Assembly: GCA_963922205.1 (NCBI GenBank)
Contig: CAWUHX010000093.1
Span: 930,001 to 994,000, forward strand
DNA length: 64,000 nt
Direction of reading: 5' to 3'
Origin: Romanomermis culicivorax
Lineage: Eukaryota > Nematoda > Enoplea > Mermithida > Mermithidae
Every line of letters starts with the position of its first letter. The stretch's first letter is position 1. Of this stretch, positions 14,201-25,060 are shown one piece after another. The notes under the pieces were generated by a model. It saw only the letters and a program-made list of their open reading frames with translations, ran no database searches and had not been told where the DNA came from. Position numbers and translations under genes: made by a program.

Positions 14201-15812
14201 CACTGTGCTGATAGAATAAATCGAGTAAGACAGTAAGTAGTGATGGGATTGTTTTTTCAACAGCACGAGAAACCTATAAAGAATCAATTCATGATGGGCT
14301 CAGCTGGTATAAATTTACGCTTGTGTGCACCAAAATTCCAACATCAAAATTCTAATACACCGCGAGAAATTTTCCATAATCACGAATTTCAAGGAATCAT
14401 CCAAAAATGTAAGTTATGTCAATCAATGCGTGCAGTAATTTTCATTGTTAGATGCGTAAAGGTCATGTGCAGATTACTGTACGTCAATGGGCGGTTTTCA
14501 CGATGGCACCACCTCTACGCGGGATTTAGTGCTATTTTCGGGATGGTTTGCAGTAGAAAATTGCGGCGTTAGTGCAGTGGAAATAAAAAGACAGGTTGCA
14601 ATACTTTAGCGGTGAATATTCACGTTTTTCGTTGAAATTCTGAAATGACCAACTTTCAGGGCCCGGTTGCAATAAACAAAATGATCCCGAGCTCGAGAAA
14701 ATCACGAACTTATTTTTACACAAAATTTTAAAAAAGTTCACGATTATGTCGAGCTGGCGATTAGCTCGTTTATTGCAAACAGATTTTCAGTTCACTTCAA
14801 ATTATATGATTTGTTGTTTATATCCAAAGCAGTGCCTGCATACATAATAGAAAAATTTGAATATCAACTCATTCCCCTTATAACTCGACATGAAGTGCAT
14901 ACACTGAATATTTATTTTCTTCTATCGATTCGTGTTCTATTGTTGCGTTTTCATGAGAAAATCTAGAGCAGGGTGTCCAAAAGTCAAGTTGGTTGCAAAA
15001 ATGTTCTAATAATGTCTTTAGATCAGCATCAAAATAATACACCGGAAAATAATCTACAGCAGAGATGAAAATTTTCAGCAACTCTATAACCATTCAAATT
15101 TTTCAACGTGAATGGTTCGGTCAGTAGCGGTAATCAGAAACTTCTACCATTCAGATCTTGGACCATATTTTTGGTCGATTTATCCGACTCCAAAAAATCT
15201 GCGGTGATGATGCCTCTCCAAAACCGAATTCCTGGCTAAGCCACAAATTTGACTCAGTAACAATAATCTTTTGCAACATTGGCTCAAAGAACTCTATGCA
15301 AATTGTAGATAAACACCTATTACAAAAGCCCCACAAGGTATAAACTGACACATATTCCAGTTTCATTAGATCTCAATCATACTCCAAAGTATCTATCCAA
15401 ATGAAGAAACTCCCACGCCAGGTTTTATGAGTCATAAAAAAAGTTCCGACAACCCTCATTGCGCGTACTTGATAACCGGCCAATCCAAATCTATATCGTT
15501 CCTCTTTGTTCCTCGGGCATGGGGTTGTGCTATTCCATTCGCGAACCACGGCCCTTCAAAAGTTTAGTCGGTTCAACAACAAAAAATAAAAACGAATCGA
15601 AACGAAACGATGGGAAATTGTTAATAAAAAAACGATAAAAAAAGAAGAAAATAAACTGAAAAAGTGGCGAAAACTTTCGTCAAACAGAAAAAGTCGCCTT
15701 ACAGCCACTTGATTGGCAAGCACGAATCCGTAGAATATGACAATATTATGAAAGCAACGGCGATGATGATCATCAAACAACTACCGCCGCCTTTTCCGCA
15801 AAACATCGACAT
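5269..15812 (-). CDS. Wnt family secreted signalling ligand (8 coding exons)
   Basis: Wnts are secreted, lipid-modified ligands of Frizzled receptors. Exons, in reading order on the minus strand: 15806-15703 (an in-frame ATG at 15812 is an alternative start), 15553-15469, 13889-13736, 13526-13390, 9559-9383, 8007-7922, 7858-7586, 5437-5269. All phases close (1185 nt, about 394 residues). Exon 1 gives a hydrophobic signal peptide. Exon 3 has the Wnt signature [15 protein letters not shown]. Exon 4 has the [15 protein letters not shown] block, and exon 5 has WDGCSDN and [10 protein letters not shown]. Exon 6 has [10 protein letters not shown]: the serine that carries the palmitoleate in other Wnts is kept, but the usual Gly before it is Met. 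Exon 8 has MCCGRGY and the terminal Cys cluster. Exon 7 carries an Asn/His/Gln-rich insert. Exon 2 uses an AAG acceptor. I cannot assign the subfamily. Introns 2, 4, 5 and 7 contain transposons. Confidence 0.93.
6201..6957. mobile_element. Tc1/mariner-like non-autonomous element
   Basis: Terminal inverted repeats of about 60 bp are visible. The left end reads AGGGTGAACCAAAGGAAATG and continues through CTGACTTTCATAGCTTTC; the right end, read in reverse complement, contains AAGGTGAGC and CTGACTTCCATAACTTTC. TA flanks both ends (6199-6200 and 6958-6959), as expected for Tc1/mariner insertion. The interior (about 640 bp) has no transposase frame I recognise. The element lies in the last intron of the Wnt gene. 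Confidence 0.75.
8755..8998. mobile_element. MITE of the TATAGTCTG family, copy 1
   Basis: The left end reads ATAATCTGTTTTTTATAAAA, and the right end (ACAAGCATT, then AAAACAGACTAT) is its reverse complement. The interior contains TTTACTGTAGG and CTCACAAATT, words shared with the other copies. It abuts a second copy directly. Located in Wnt intron 5. TA flanks suggest a Tc1/mariner-type origin. Confidence 0.75.
8997..9209. mobile_element. MITE of the TATAGTCTG family, copy 2 (tandem)
   Basis: Begins at the end of copy 1, so the junction reads CAGACTATATTCTGTTTTTT. Same ends (TCTGTTTTTTATAAAATACT on the left, AAAAACAGACTAT on the right) and same interior words (ACCGCCCTCAAA, CAGGCTCACAAATT). 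Confidence 0.75.
10951..11893. repeat. Fold-back element with 15-bp minisatellite arms
   Basis: The left arm (10951-11068) is a tandem array of about 15-bp units close to AAAAGAGCGAATCTC. The right arm (11782-11893) carries the reverse complement (CTTTTGAGATTCGCTCT and variants). About 710 bp of unremarkable AT-rich sequence separates them. An open frame crossing the left arm is a by-product of the repeat. Lies in Wnt intron 4. Confidence 0.65.
12360..12600. repeat. Diverged copy of the hairpin-bearing dispersed repeat
   Basis: Shows, in order, GTAGACATGCTAA, a GTCGCGCC block, a TGATTACAATAATCATTA block, the hairpin CCAGCGCGAAACGCCGG (12447-12463) and AAAATGCACCAAAATGCACC. The same order occurs near 24930-25070 and, without an intact hairpin, near 26890-26980. 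Confidence 0.65.
12726..12958. mobile_element. PIF/Harbinger-like MITE
   Basis: Terminal inverted repeats of about 45 bp: the left starts GGGGTCATTTATACTTGTC and continues TTTTTCGACGAAACGGAACG. The right end read in reverse complement starts AGGGTCATTTATACGTGCC and continues TTTTTCGACGGAACGGAA. TAA flanks each side, matching the TWA target duplication of PIF/Harbinger elements. Total 233 bp, too short to code for a transposase. Lies in Wnt intron 4. Confidence 0.8.
14660..14783. mobile_element. Short MITE in Wnt intron 2
   Basis: Inverted ends GGTTGCAATAAAC and GTTTATTGCAAAC, followed inwards by GAGCTCGAG and CGAGCTGGCGATTAGCTCG. Flanked by TTTCAG on both sides, a possible 5-6 bp target duplication. 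The superfamily cannot be named from this. Confidence 0.5.
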
Positions 15813-18480
15813 ATTTTTATAGTCGGGTGGCAATAAAGAACAGAGTAATGGTACTTTGATGATTCCTCCGAATCAAAATGACACACATCATATCCATCGT
15901 CATTATTTTCAACTGACTATACAAACTAGCGAAGTTTTCGGAATTTGTATAAACTTTGCCTACATACAATTCCATAGAATGATGTCTATGTCGTCGTCAT
16001 TTTGAGAGGTTTTCATTTTAGGCCTAGTTATTATACTATACACTACAGACTACCCGTATAATTTGACGGCATACTGTAGACTTAATACTATCCTCCAAAG
16101 TAACGCGCCCTTGAAACGTGTCTCTAAAAAAGTGGTGGATTACGGTAATGGGATTGTATCCTAGAAAACTCGGCTGAAAAGTATTGTATTTTTCTGCAAC
16201 GTGTTGGGGGTAAAAAATCGAGTAGTCAAACTTTTCGAATGATGAAACGACATCCCGTACGCCTTAACCCGTAATCGGATTTTCGAATTTTATGAAATGT
16301 GTATGAATTGAAATGTTTAAAAGCTACTGAATGAGTCTGATTTTCCGTGCAATAGTGATCCGTGAGTAGAATTTTAAGAATTATTTTGTTCCATCTTATG
16401 GAATACGAGAAGGGCCAAAATTATTACCATTTGATCAACAACATTTTTTTCTGGATGCAATGCGAAAATTTCAAGACACGCCCGCAAAAATTCCAAGATA
16501 TGTAAGATTTTTTCGATTTTCAACCTGTTTCAAGTGCTTCTCAGTTTTGTAACCTTAAATAAGAATCAAGAATCTTGAAAAACTTGAATAAATTAAAATA
16601 CGATATTGAACTCATCAAAAAATAGTATTCCGTGTACCCGATTGTAAAAAGTGAGATTCACGTCAGCACCCTTGAAATGAAAGATTTATATTTTCAAGAT
16701 ATCAAAGTTTGCTGGAAATTCTGGAGTGAGGTGTTTTGTCCAAAAATATATCAAAAAGATATCAACTTTTGAACTTAGGTGATCAAGATTATAATTTTAT
16801 CTTCTGATCCTACAGAGGATAGTTTAATGACATGACTTCTTTCCACAATTCTGCTCTGTCAGACAATCGGTGGTCCATAGTTCCCATTTGAGATCGTACG
16901 TTTTCTGCGCCTTCAAACTTCTTTCAGTCAGTGTTATGCAGTCCTGCTACAACAATTCCTCAACTTAATCTTACCAAAAACATACTTGAAAACTTCTGAC
17001 GCATGGGAAAGAGGTATGAATAGATCGGATATAAGCTCACTCAAAATTTTAATTTGTTTATTTATTTTTATGTTTGTTTATTTTTTCAAAAATCAAAATG
17101 TTTATTTGAATGATTAAGTTTAATGTCGGAAGCCCAATTTTTCGAATGTTCAAAGCATTCATGACTTCCAAAATCGTGGTTTTGTTAGAAAAATAGCTCA
17201 TATGAAATTGTTTATCATCACGATCAGCCTGTTTCTCATGAAGTGCTTAAAACTCGAAAAAATCAGAGTGCAAGTTTTTCAAATTTTTCCTCTCCGACAA
17301 ACCACATGCTAATTTCTTGGCTAATTCGCTTTTGATGCCGATACAACTTTCAGTAATGACTGTAATGTATCAGTAATAGATCGTTCTATGAATTGTTATG
17401 TCTCTCAAATAAAAGTTAACACCTACTTAACACATTCACACAGTGTGAAATTTCGCATGCTGCTGGGATTCAAAGGTCTATCTTTTAGTCCCTTACCGTT
17501 CTTTTAGTGCTCCGATAATTGAGCCTGTCATTATACGGTTATTTTTATCCCAGAACACGACTTGGAGTTTACCTAAAATTGAGAAACTGAAATGATATTG
17601 AATCAATTTACATGTGTAGTGTTACAGAAAGAGATGTTGGAAATTTCAAAAGGATTTCATGCTGAAATCATGAATATTAGTAAAATCACCAATGGAATCA
17701 GGATCCGAATACTGCAGACCGGTAGATGCGTGCTGAGATTTCAATATCCTTGCGTTTTTACTCTTACCATAATTGTTACAAAAATTTTCTGCTAAAAATG
17801 TTGAGTTCTACATCGTGAATTCTTCATTAGAGTATATTGATATATCGTATTGAATGAAGGTATCGATTACTTTGTCCGACAGGTTATCAAGTGGAAAATC
17901 AGATCATGAAAAAAAAACTCCGATAAATGACTCAACAAGGCAAAAGGCGCCCTTTCGGTCGCGTGCCTAAGAAATTGGATACGCATATCTTGTCTTGTAG
18001 ACTCGTTTTATGAGATTTTTATTATGTATATTTTTTATATCGAGACTCAAAAAGGCCGTTCTTATAACGAAAATCGACCACTACGTTCCTGAATATACAC
18101 TCTTTTTCTCTTATTAATTCCGTCTATGTTATTTTACGATTTTTTATATGTCATGTTCGAAAACGTCGAAATCTTGTTTTAGCCGCAGGTATTACACGAA
18201 TTTTATTGCTACCGTATGTAAAATGCCCGTGCACGAAATTTTCAAATTCTGTTCATGTATGTACAAAACATGTTACTGTACCGGTAAACATAGTAATAAA
18301 ATTTTCTTTTTGTTCATTGCGTCTGTTTGACGGCTTACAGTAAGAATTTTATACCTTTCCGTGGAAAAATTAGACCAGTAACAGGTTGTACCTGCTAGGG
18401 AATAGAATGATGAAGATTCCAGGGCGGAAGAATGGACAACCGGATCTTGTTCGGATTAATTTATGATATTGACAAAAAGG
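15813..18480. other. Upstream region of the Wnt gene, no gene seen
   Basis: This is the 5' side of the minus-strand Wnt gene and should contain its promoter, but I see no element I can name. No exon-like open frame with domain similarity was found on either strand. Confidence 0.5.
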
Positions 18481-18529
18481 CTGGAAATATCTAAATTAAA
18501 GACATATGTATACTGATTAACGCGGACAG

Positions 18530-18600
18530 TTTCATAAACTATTTCTTACCAAATGAGCCTCGGCGCGCAGAAAAATATTCATGCAAATAATAAATAACCT
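18530..18600. repeat. Short repeat shared with 58335-58395
   Basis: GAGCCTCGGCG, then an A-rich stretch, then TTCATGCAAATAA occur here in the same order and orientation as near 58350. Both lie upstream of a copy of the TATAGTCTG MITE, so they may be parts of one larger element. Confidence 0.45.
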
Positions 18601-18916
18601 GCTTGAGAAAATAGGATTTCGGCCTACGATGCAGATTTATTGTCTGCTCTTCGCCGATTTCTGCGAATTATTTTGCTTTCCGTGGATCACTACAAAATGA
18701 ATACACTATAGTGTTTTCTTATGGAAATGAAGAAGGCACTTACTTGATTTCGTTATGCTGTGCTCATGGAAAAAATAAGAAACATGAAACTGATTTAATT
18801 TTTTTAGGACAAAAATGTGTTCCATAGTGACTAATTAAACGATTGTGCGTTGATTCAGTTACTGTGTTATTTCAGCCAAGTGCATCATTTTAGATACTGA
18901 GTCGATTCAGTCACTT

Positions 18917-19163
18917 ATAGTCTGCTTTTTATAAAATGCTTCCAAATAGAAAAGTGACACAAATCATTATCGTCGTCAAAATCGTTTACGTAGAGCTCTT
19001 ACTGTAAAATTTTTCACTCGAAAAATTGTTATAGGTTAGGTCAGTATGCTTACAAATTTCCACTCCTCTATGATATATTGTTTATCAGAAGATCGTGAAA
19101 ATCTGAAATACTAACTTGCTTTCCACTTTCGTTATGTAGAACCATTTTAAAAAACAGACTATA
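18917..19163. mobile_element. MITE of the TATAGTCTG family, copy 3
   Basis: Starts ATAGTCTGCTTTTTATAAAA and ends TTTTAAAAAACAGACTATAA. Interior words (CTCTTACTGTAAAATTTTTC, GCTTACAAATTTCC, ACTTGCTTTC) match the two tandem copies at 8755-9209. Confidence 0.75.
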
Positions 19164-19198
19164 AATATACGTACATGTTATCATGTCTACGTATGCAG

Positions 19199-19385
19199 CG
19201 AATTAGGATCAGATATCAATCGCGAACAAGCTCAGATAAATGAATTAAGGAAAGATATCAAAGATGTCCGTCAAAAATTTAGTATGTATTGGGGAAACAT
19301 GATCTGCTTCCTCTTGATCAGCTTGTTTCTTTGTTACACATTTTTCTGTGTTGATTCAACAGTGGGTACGATAATTTTGCTCTGA
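19199..19385 (+). CDS. Candidate terminal exon: coiled coil plus C-terminal membrane anchor
   Basis: After a plausible acceptor (GTATGCAG) an open frame runs to TGA at 19383-19385. It starts with a charged helix-like segment (ELGSDINREQAQINELRKDI) and ends with a 17-20 residue hydrophobic stretch (ICFLLISLFLCYTFFCV) close to the C-terminus. That layout is typical of tail-anchored proteins such as SNAREs, but I do not recognise the family. I found no upstream exons, and a MITE ends only 36 bp before it, so it could also be a chance frame or a pseudogene fragment. Confidence 0.3.
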
Positions 19386-21061
19386 CTCATCTGCTTTTGC
19401 CGTAATCTCCGGTCAATAGCAGTACGGGTTGCAGACGTCATTGTCCAATCTTCAAAAACATATTGAGTTTGCATTACTTTCTGAGGTCTATTTGGTGAAC
19501 CAAACTCGTGGGTATCTTTTGCTTGTATAAATATCACGAATTTTTTCAATAAGTCTTAGACTCCACCTATCAATTCGGAAATCCTTTCAATTTTGGCATC
19601 AAAGCTTAAAAATTCATTTTTTTTACTCAATTTTGGAATCATAAATTTTCCAATGGATCCTGATGGCTGTCAATTCTTGGTCTACCACAATTGTTGGGCA
19701 TTCGAATGGCAACACAATCTTGCAATAATTCCTGCATCTAATCGTTATTTAATAAATACTTGACCAATCTGATCATTGCCTGATCTTGGAAATCATTTCC
19801 CCATAGGTGGACGTTGCAAAAGTTTTGTTCAATTTATTTTGCCGCGAACCTTGAGGTTTAGAAGGTAAGCAGTACCAGAGGCAAGGTTATCTCCCCGCTT
19901 GAATTTTTTGAGCTCTAGATCTTTGCAGAACCGTTTTGGTTTGTTTGACAAGCTCCAATAGAGCGCCTGGACATTAGAGCGCCGGACACTAGAGCGCCGG
20001 ACATTAGAGCACCTGGACATTAAGGCGCAGAGACGTGCTGGAGTGCCGGACATTCGGGCACAAAAAAATAGCCATAGATTCGATTCAAATTGCAATTTTT
20101 ATACAAATTTGAACCAAAAATTTTCATTTTCACCCGTTGCAAGATTTTGGGCTAAACTGCCCTGCCCATATGTTTCAAAGTTTTTTAAAGAAATATAAAA
20201 CAAAATGCAACAGAGAAAAAATAGGCTTAGGCTTAGCACTAATATTGGGAACTTGGCGATGGGATACCAATCGATAAATAAAGCCATCATGGGTCAATTT
20301 CCGTTTCCTCTTACGAATCAGCACAAAAGTATCATCCATTTTTGTTAAAGCGATGCGCGAGAAAATGTAAAACAACTAGGCAGGAGGTTCACACCAGAAA
20401 GACACTGACTAGCTCATGATAAAATTTTGAAACAGCTTGCCCCCTGTTTTTGGCGCCACTTCTTATGCACTACCAAACTGAGTATGTACATGAAGAGATA
20501 TTCTTCTTTAAAAGATGAATTTCTTAATGAAGTACCAACAACTTTAAAATTGTAGGACTGCTATCATATGCAGTTTTATGCAAATTAAAGTCAAGATTGA
20601 CAAAGTCTTGTAAATAAATTCGACTTAGACATTTTGGTTCATTACAAAATTTTTGGAAATGCAATCATTTGGATATCCAACAAAATATTTAACATTTTAA
20701 AGTGTCATAGAATAATCACTCAGTTATTCATGTTTCAATAACTCTTGTACTTTTGTCCATGCGCCTTACACCACCTTCGCAGGTTCCATGAAAATTTAGA
20801 ATAAAATTATAATGTGAAATAAGTTTCTCAAGTTCAACCTATCGATGTGGGGAATAGTGAAAATCGTTTTTAGCATTATTCAAAACTCCACTTGTTGCAA
20901 TGCCAATCTAACAAAACAAACATTCTGTGATCTCCACGATTTTCATGGGCATCTCCCTTCAACACATGATCCACGTAATACAAAATACGATATTGCATTT
21001 GCTGCCTTTGGAGCCACACAACACTATTTAATTGCATATTGATTGATTTAACTGAACTACT
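19386..21061. other. Stretch without a supported gene
   Basis: Contains one minisatellite (19957-20061). The open frames here are short and show no domain. Confidence 0.5.
19957..20061. repeat. Minisatellite, unit 15-16 bp
   Basis: Six to seven tandem units close to AGAGCGCCGGACATT, GC-rich against an AT-rich background. The unit length matches the arrays at 10951-11068 and 29857-30064, though the sequence differs. Confidence 0.75.
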
Positions 21062-21473
21062 TAGCCGTCTTGGTCTAGTGATTATCGCCTCGAACTACTA
21101 GACTCGATACCCAGGTTTAGCATGAATTTTTTCTGGTAGCCTCTAGGCAGACACGGCCTCTCATCCTTACGGGCTCGAGTAATTATGTAGGCAAGACTGG
21201 AACGTTTCTTGCGGGGTTTACTCAGCCCAGTTGCTTCTTGGCGATCGAATGAGGAGGTGGACCTAGTCAATTTGTGAGGTTTAGGTAACCGAACAAGTCC
21301 TGCTCTGTCAGGCAGAAGCTAGTTTGTGGAATCTGGCCTCCACTAGGCAGCAGAAGCACCCATAGAGCACCTCTGAGGTGGGCACTTACATGATCGTATA
21401 GTCCTGTAAGTCCTGCCTCTGCGGCTATAGGAAAATGAGTACATGGCGTACCCGCAAAATAATAATAATAATG
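21062..21473 (+). mobile_element. tRNA-derived SINE
   Basis: The head has an A-box-like TTGGTCTAGTGATTA (about 21070-21084) and, about 30 bp on, a B-box-like GACTCGATACC (about 21101-21111): the internal RNA polymerase III promoter of a tRNA gene. A GC-rich tRNA-unrelated body of about 340 bp follows. The element ends in a simple (AAT)n tail at 21457-21473. It has no open frame of its own and is clearly richer in GC than its surroundings. I did not find a target-site duplication. Confidence 0.7.
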
Positions 21474-21639
21474 GGATTCTTTCATGAGCTCTTGTTTCTA
21501 GATTTCATACGGTGCGCTCGTATTTTGGATTCTCGCATGGCTTATCGAACAAAACTGACCCTGTGCATAGGTGCACAATTATTAGCTTGCTTCCACTTTC
21601 GAGCGTTGTTATAATGAAAATTTCTAAAATTCTTCAATT

Positions 21640-22100
21640 CCTCAAGTATAGTAAAACAGACGCTGGAAATCTGGGTATAGTTGAAGTGAGGAAGGATTTG
21701 AGTGTTTGCTTAAATGAAAAATTAATAATCAACTTGAAAATACTGATAAAAAACTACAGTTGCAGAAGGCAGTTGGCCTGGCTGACAAGGCCGTTAAATT
21801 TCTGAACAAGGAAAATGAAATCTCTATCTAAGGAATCTTTTTTGTGAACAGGGTCTAGACCCGTTCGAGATTGATAACGACATTGAATAAGTAGGCAATA
21901 AAGAATAAGAAATTCGTCTAAACATGTGAATCCTCTCATGGTCTGGATGTGGACGATCAGATGCACCGATTGACTAAATATCTCGGATTATGCTTTATCT
22001 GAAACACGTCAACTGGATTAGTAACTAGACAAATTTGATGAGCTTCAACAGAACAACATATTGCAAATAGAATTATCTACTTTAGTGGCCAAGTTATTCT
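21640..22100 (+). pseudogene. Possible decayed coiled-coil coding remnant
   Basis: Several short stretches in shifting plus-strand frames read like coiled-coil protein (ENTDKKLQLQKAVGLADK, then AVKFLNKENE, then KFDELQQNNILQIEL) but are separated by stops and frame changes. I do not recognise the parent gene. Confidence 0.25.
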
Positions 22101-22139
22101 GCAAGATTACGAAAATTTAAAAGCGAATAGAACTATCTG

Positions 22140-22510
22140 GCGTAACAGTAAGAGAGTGTGTGGAGGGTTTGGGGGTATTGGACATCAGTAGCAGATCTTG
22201 ATTGACCCTCAGCAGATGATTGCCGACTCCCAGTTGATTCGACTCCCTGCAACGATTGAGAAGATGATGAAGGAAAATGGGCAATGAGAGAAGAGAATGT
22301 CGTCATAAGAATGAAAATGATGCTGTAGCTTAACGATTTTTCTAAACCAAGCATACTAGATTCCATCGAATAATATTAAAAATTGGTGCCGATATGTTTG
22401 AACTGGGAAATTTTTCTTTTCATTATCAAAAAAAAGAAAAAAATTCATCCAACGCCCTGTGCTGGCTTACATCTAGCATAATTTTTATGCTGTGCATGTA
22501 TGGGTGAGAT
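22140..22510 (-). repeat. Long interspersed repeat, inverted partner of 34597-34960
   Basis: Read in reverse complement this segment shares AAGCTACAGCATCAT, TTATGACGAC, TTCTCTTCTC, ATTTTCCTTC and ATCTTCTCAATC in the same order as the plus strand at 34597-34960. The shared region also covers a GCTAG...CAGCC...ACAG block further upstream. No coding capacity is evident. Confidence 0.65.
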
Positions 22511-22950
22511 AAGAAATTTAGTAGAAAAAACATATCGGGAAGAAAATTAGGGAGAGCTGGAGTGTTATCCGACTGTATTATGGCTTAATGATTACTCATA
22601 GCTGAAATCTATATATAGCGTTATCCTACAGTATCTTTAAAAGAAGTTAGGAGATTGTAAATCAATTTTGTTTCTTATCATGAAAAGGTTTGATGTAACA
22701 ACTTATATTAAAACAAAAAAATTTTCATTCTCAGTACTGTATTATTAGCGGCAGACGAGCAAATCACCATTTTTTAATTTTTCTCCGATCGAATCGAAAG
22801 TGTTTTCCACGTGAATCTTACCCAAATTTTTTGGCACAAAAAACTTTGGAGTGGCACAAAAAATCTTGAGCATTTGTGCCAATTGGCACCAACTTTTTGA
22901 GTGGTTGAAAACTCAATCCTCTCTAATTTTAAGCATTTTAGGGTTTAAGC

Positions 22951-23970
22951 CACCGTTTTTTTTCCTCAAATGGGGTCTTTTGAGGAAAAAAATTTCGAAA
23001 TGAGGAAAAAAATTTTGGGTATGGTTCTCATTGTGGAAAAAATTTTGCGGAACTCTAAACCGAAAAGATGCGTTTGATGGACTTTAAAAGGTCAAAATCT
23101 CAAAATTTTTCGGCGCTTCGCGCCGGTCAGGGGTATAATAATCATTATTTTCTATCAGGCGCGGCCGTTAGCATATCTACTTCGACTTTATAATTAATGC
23201 TCAACAGTTTCTATCAATCAAGCTAGCTCGTTTCATTTTCTAATCGTTTACAGTCAATTATGTTGCCGAAAAGGGAGATTTTTCATCAATTCTCTCAATT
23301 TTTCCTCTCGATGCTTGGAATTTTTTAAACGTCTGCAACCTGAACTTTTGCGTTTATCGTAAGTGGAAATTGAAGACATCATTCTAGACTGCGATTTTAA
23401 AAGTTTTCTTCACGAATTATCTGTTGGAGAGATTTATTTTTCAGCGTTTTAGAATAAAAACCCGAAAATTTTTCCGGCGCTGCGCGCCGGAATGGGGAGC
23501 AAATTACACTTCGTCCCTCTGATTTTAATTTATTTCCTAACGTTATGAACGTTCATTTTCCAGCGTTTTAGAAAGTGGAAATTCAAAAATTTTTCCGGCG
23601 CTTTGCGCCGGACCAAGAACTAAAGAAAATTAGATGATTCTAATCGAAATCACAGAAATGTTAATAGCGGATAAATTCATGAGAATTCCATCGTTAACTT
23701 GCTTTATCCGCTCCTATAGAACACCAATATATTCTTCATGAGCTCTTTTTGACTAACATAACCAGAATTTTCTCAATTTTTTCCTCATTTTTGCAGGTTT
23801 CTGACTACAAATACAACAAAATGCTTGGGTATGCTCCTAGAATGCATAAAAAAGGATCCGTAGCCACATTGTAAACGTTTTTAAAAGTGAGGAAAATTTT
23901 TGGAGAATGAGGAAAAAAATTTTGGGTCCGGTTCTCATGTGCAAAATTCTTCGAGGAAAAAAAAACGGTG
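22951..23970. mobile_element. hAT-like non-autonomous element (CACCG ends)
   Basis: Inverted ends CACCGTTTTTTTTCCTC and GAGGAAAAAAAAACGGTG, flanked by a perfect 8-bp duplication GTTTAAGC (22943-22950 and 23971-23978). Eight-bp duplications are the hAT hallmark. The 1020-bp interior has no transposase. It contains three copies of the CCGGCGC hairpin (23111, 23474, 23595) and the downstream GCGCGGCC...TTAGCATATCTAC block. A second, diverged copy starts at 31312. Confidence 0.85.
23111..23611. repeat. Three hairpin units inside the CACCG element
   Basis: CGGCGCTTCGCGCCG (23111-23126), CCGGCGCTGCGCGCCGG (23474-23490) and CCGGCGCTTTGCGCCGG (23595-23611), each preceded by an AAAATTTTT tract. The last two are also preceded by CAGCGTTTTAGAA, so they look like internal duplications. 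Each could form a 7-bp stem with a 3-nt loop. Confidence 0.8.
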
Positions 23971-24011
23971 GTTTAAGCGCGAAATTTTCTCGGCGGGGCG
24001 GGTTTTTAATT

Positions 24012-24285
24012 AAATGTTTTTTTCCACGAACTTCTTTCCACAAATGTGGAAAGGGGTCAAACTTTTTTTCCGCATGTGGAAAAAATTTTTTTCACGTCTT
24101 AAAATCCTCGTTTTTTCGCTTAAAAATTCTCACAGATGGTAATCTTTCCGGCGCGAAGCACCGTTTTTTTTCACGAACTTCTTTCCACAAATGTGGAAAG
24201 GCCGGGTCAGATTTTTTTCCACATGTGGAAAAATTTTTTTTCGTCTTAAAATCCTTGTTTTTTCGCTTAAAAATGCTGACAGGAC
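24012..24285. repeat. Tandem duplication of about 140 bp with TTTCCACA palindromes
   Basis: Two consecutive units share CACGAACTTCTTTCCACAAA, TGTGGAAAGG, a TTTCCACATGTGGAAA-type palindrome and CGTCTTAAAATCC. A hairpin unit (CCGGCGCGAAGCACCG, 24148-24163) sits between them. Further TGTGGAAA/TTTCCACA words follow at 25060-25165. The 233-codon open frame that crosses this block is a product of the repeat. Confidence 0.7.
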
Positions 24286-24514
24286 ACAGACCCTTTATCG
24301 CACTGTTTTTGAGCTTTTTCAAGCGTTCCGGTGTTTTTAGAGATGTTAATTCATTAAAATTGAAGAAAAAATTGAAATGTTCGCTTTTAAAGCCTAATCT
24401 ACAAGCATTGTGGAACAAATTTTCTAGCAAACTATCCAAGAGCTTAATTGACTTTGAAGTATATGAGAAATCGATGGTCAAGTCCTCTATGATAACAAGT
24501 GAAAGCCCAAAAAA

Positions 24515-25060
24515 GTTGGGTAAATTGACATTCTGGGACGATGGAAAATCAATTTTCCGAACGTTAATTTCAAGAATTAGATTCCAATTTTGTGTTCAAA
24601 AGTCGTAATTTCTAGAATTTTACTTGAAAAATTTTAAAATCTGTAATTTTTCTGTAAACTCTCATGAACGTGGTCGAAAATGTATGAGTAAGAACAGTAT
24701 AAATTTCCGACAGATATTTCCATGAAGCTTTCGAATTGATTTTACGTTAGCCAAAAAATAATCGCATCAAAAAGCATAGAGACTTGACGTCTTGATCTTT
24801 CTCAAAAGGAAAAAATGCGAATCTTCATTAAATGTCAGGATAAAATATTGAAGATTAGATACCAATTAAAACATAAGATAATACGTTTAAGATTATGAAA
24901 ACTATTATAGATCAAGTGATAAATGAAGGTAGACATGATAAATGCCGCGCCTGAGCTACCTAATTAATAATGATGATTATTAGAGTTATAACCGGCGCGT
25001 AGCGCCGGAAAATTTTGAGATTTGGACCTCCTAAAATGCACCAAAATGCATCTTTTCAAT
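24515..25060. repeat. Long direct repeat, copy 1
   Basis: Shares with 26465-26990 a long run of matching words in order: GACGATGGAAAATCAATTTT, CAAGAATTAGATTC, AAAAGTCGTAATTTCTAGAA, AAACTCTCATGAA, AATATTGAAGATTA, ACCAATTAAAACATAAGATA, AAGGTAGACAT and GCCGCGCCTGAGCTA. It ends in the hairpin CCGGCGCGTAGCGCCGG (24992-25008). Confidence 0.85.

Noticed and set aside
23907-24608. 233-codon plus-strand open frame
   Set aside because: It translates a tandem duplication of about 140 bp with TTTCCACA palindromes and the edge of a transposon; the protein only repeats that duplication and has no domain.
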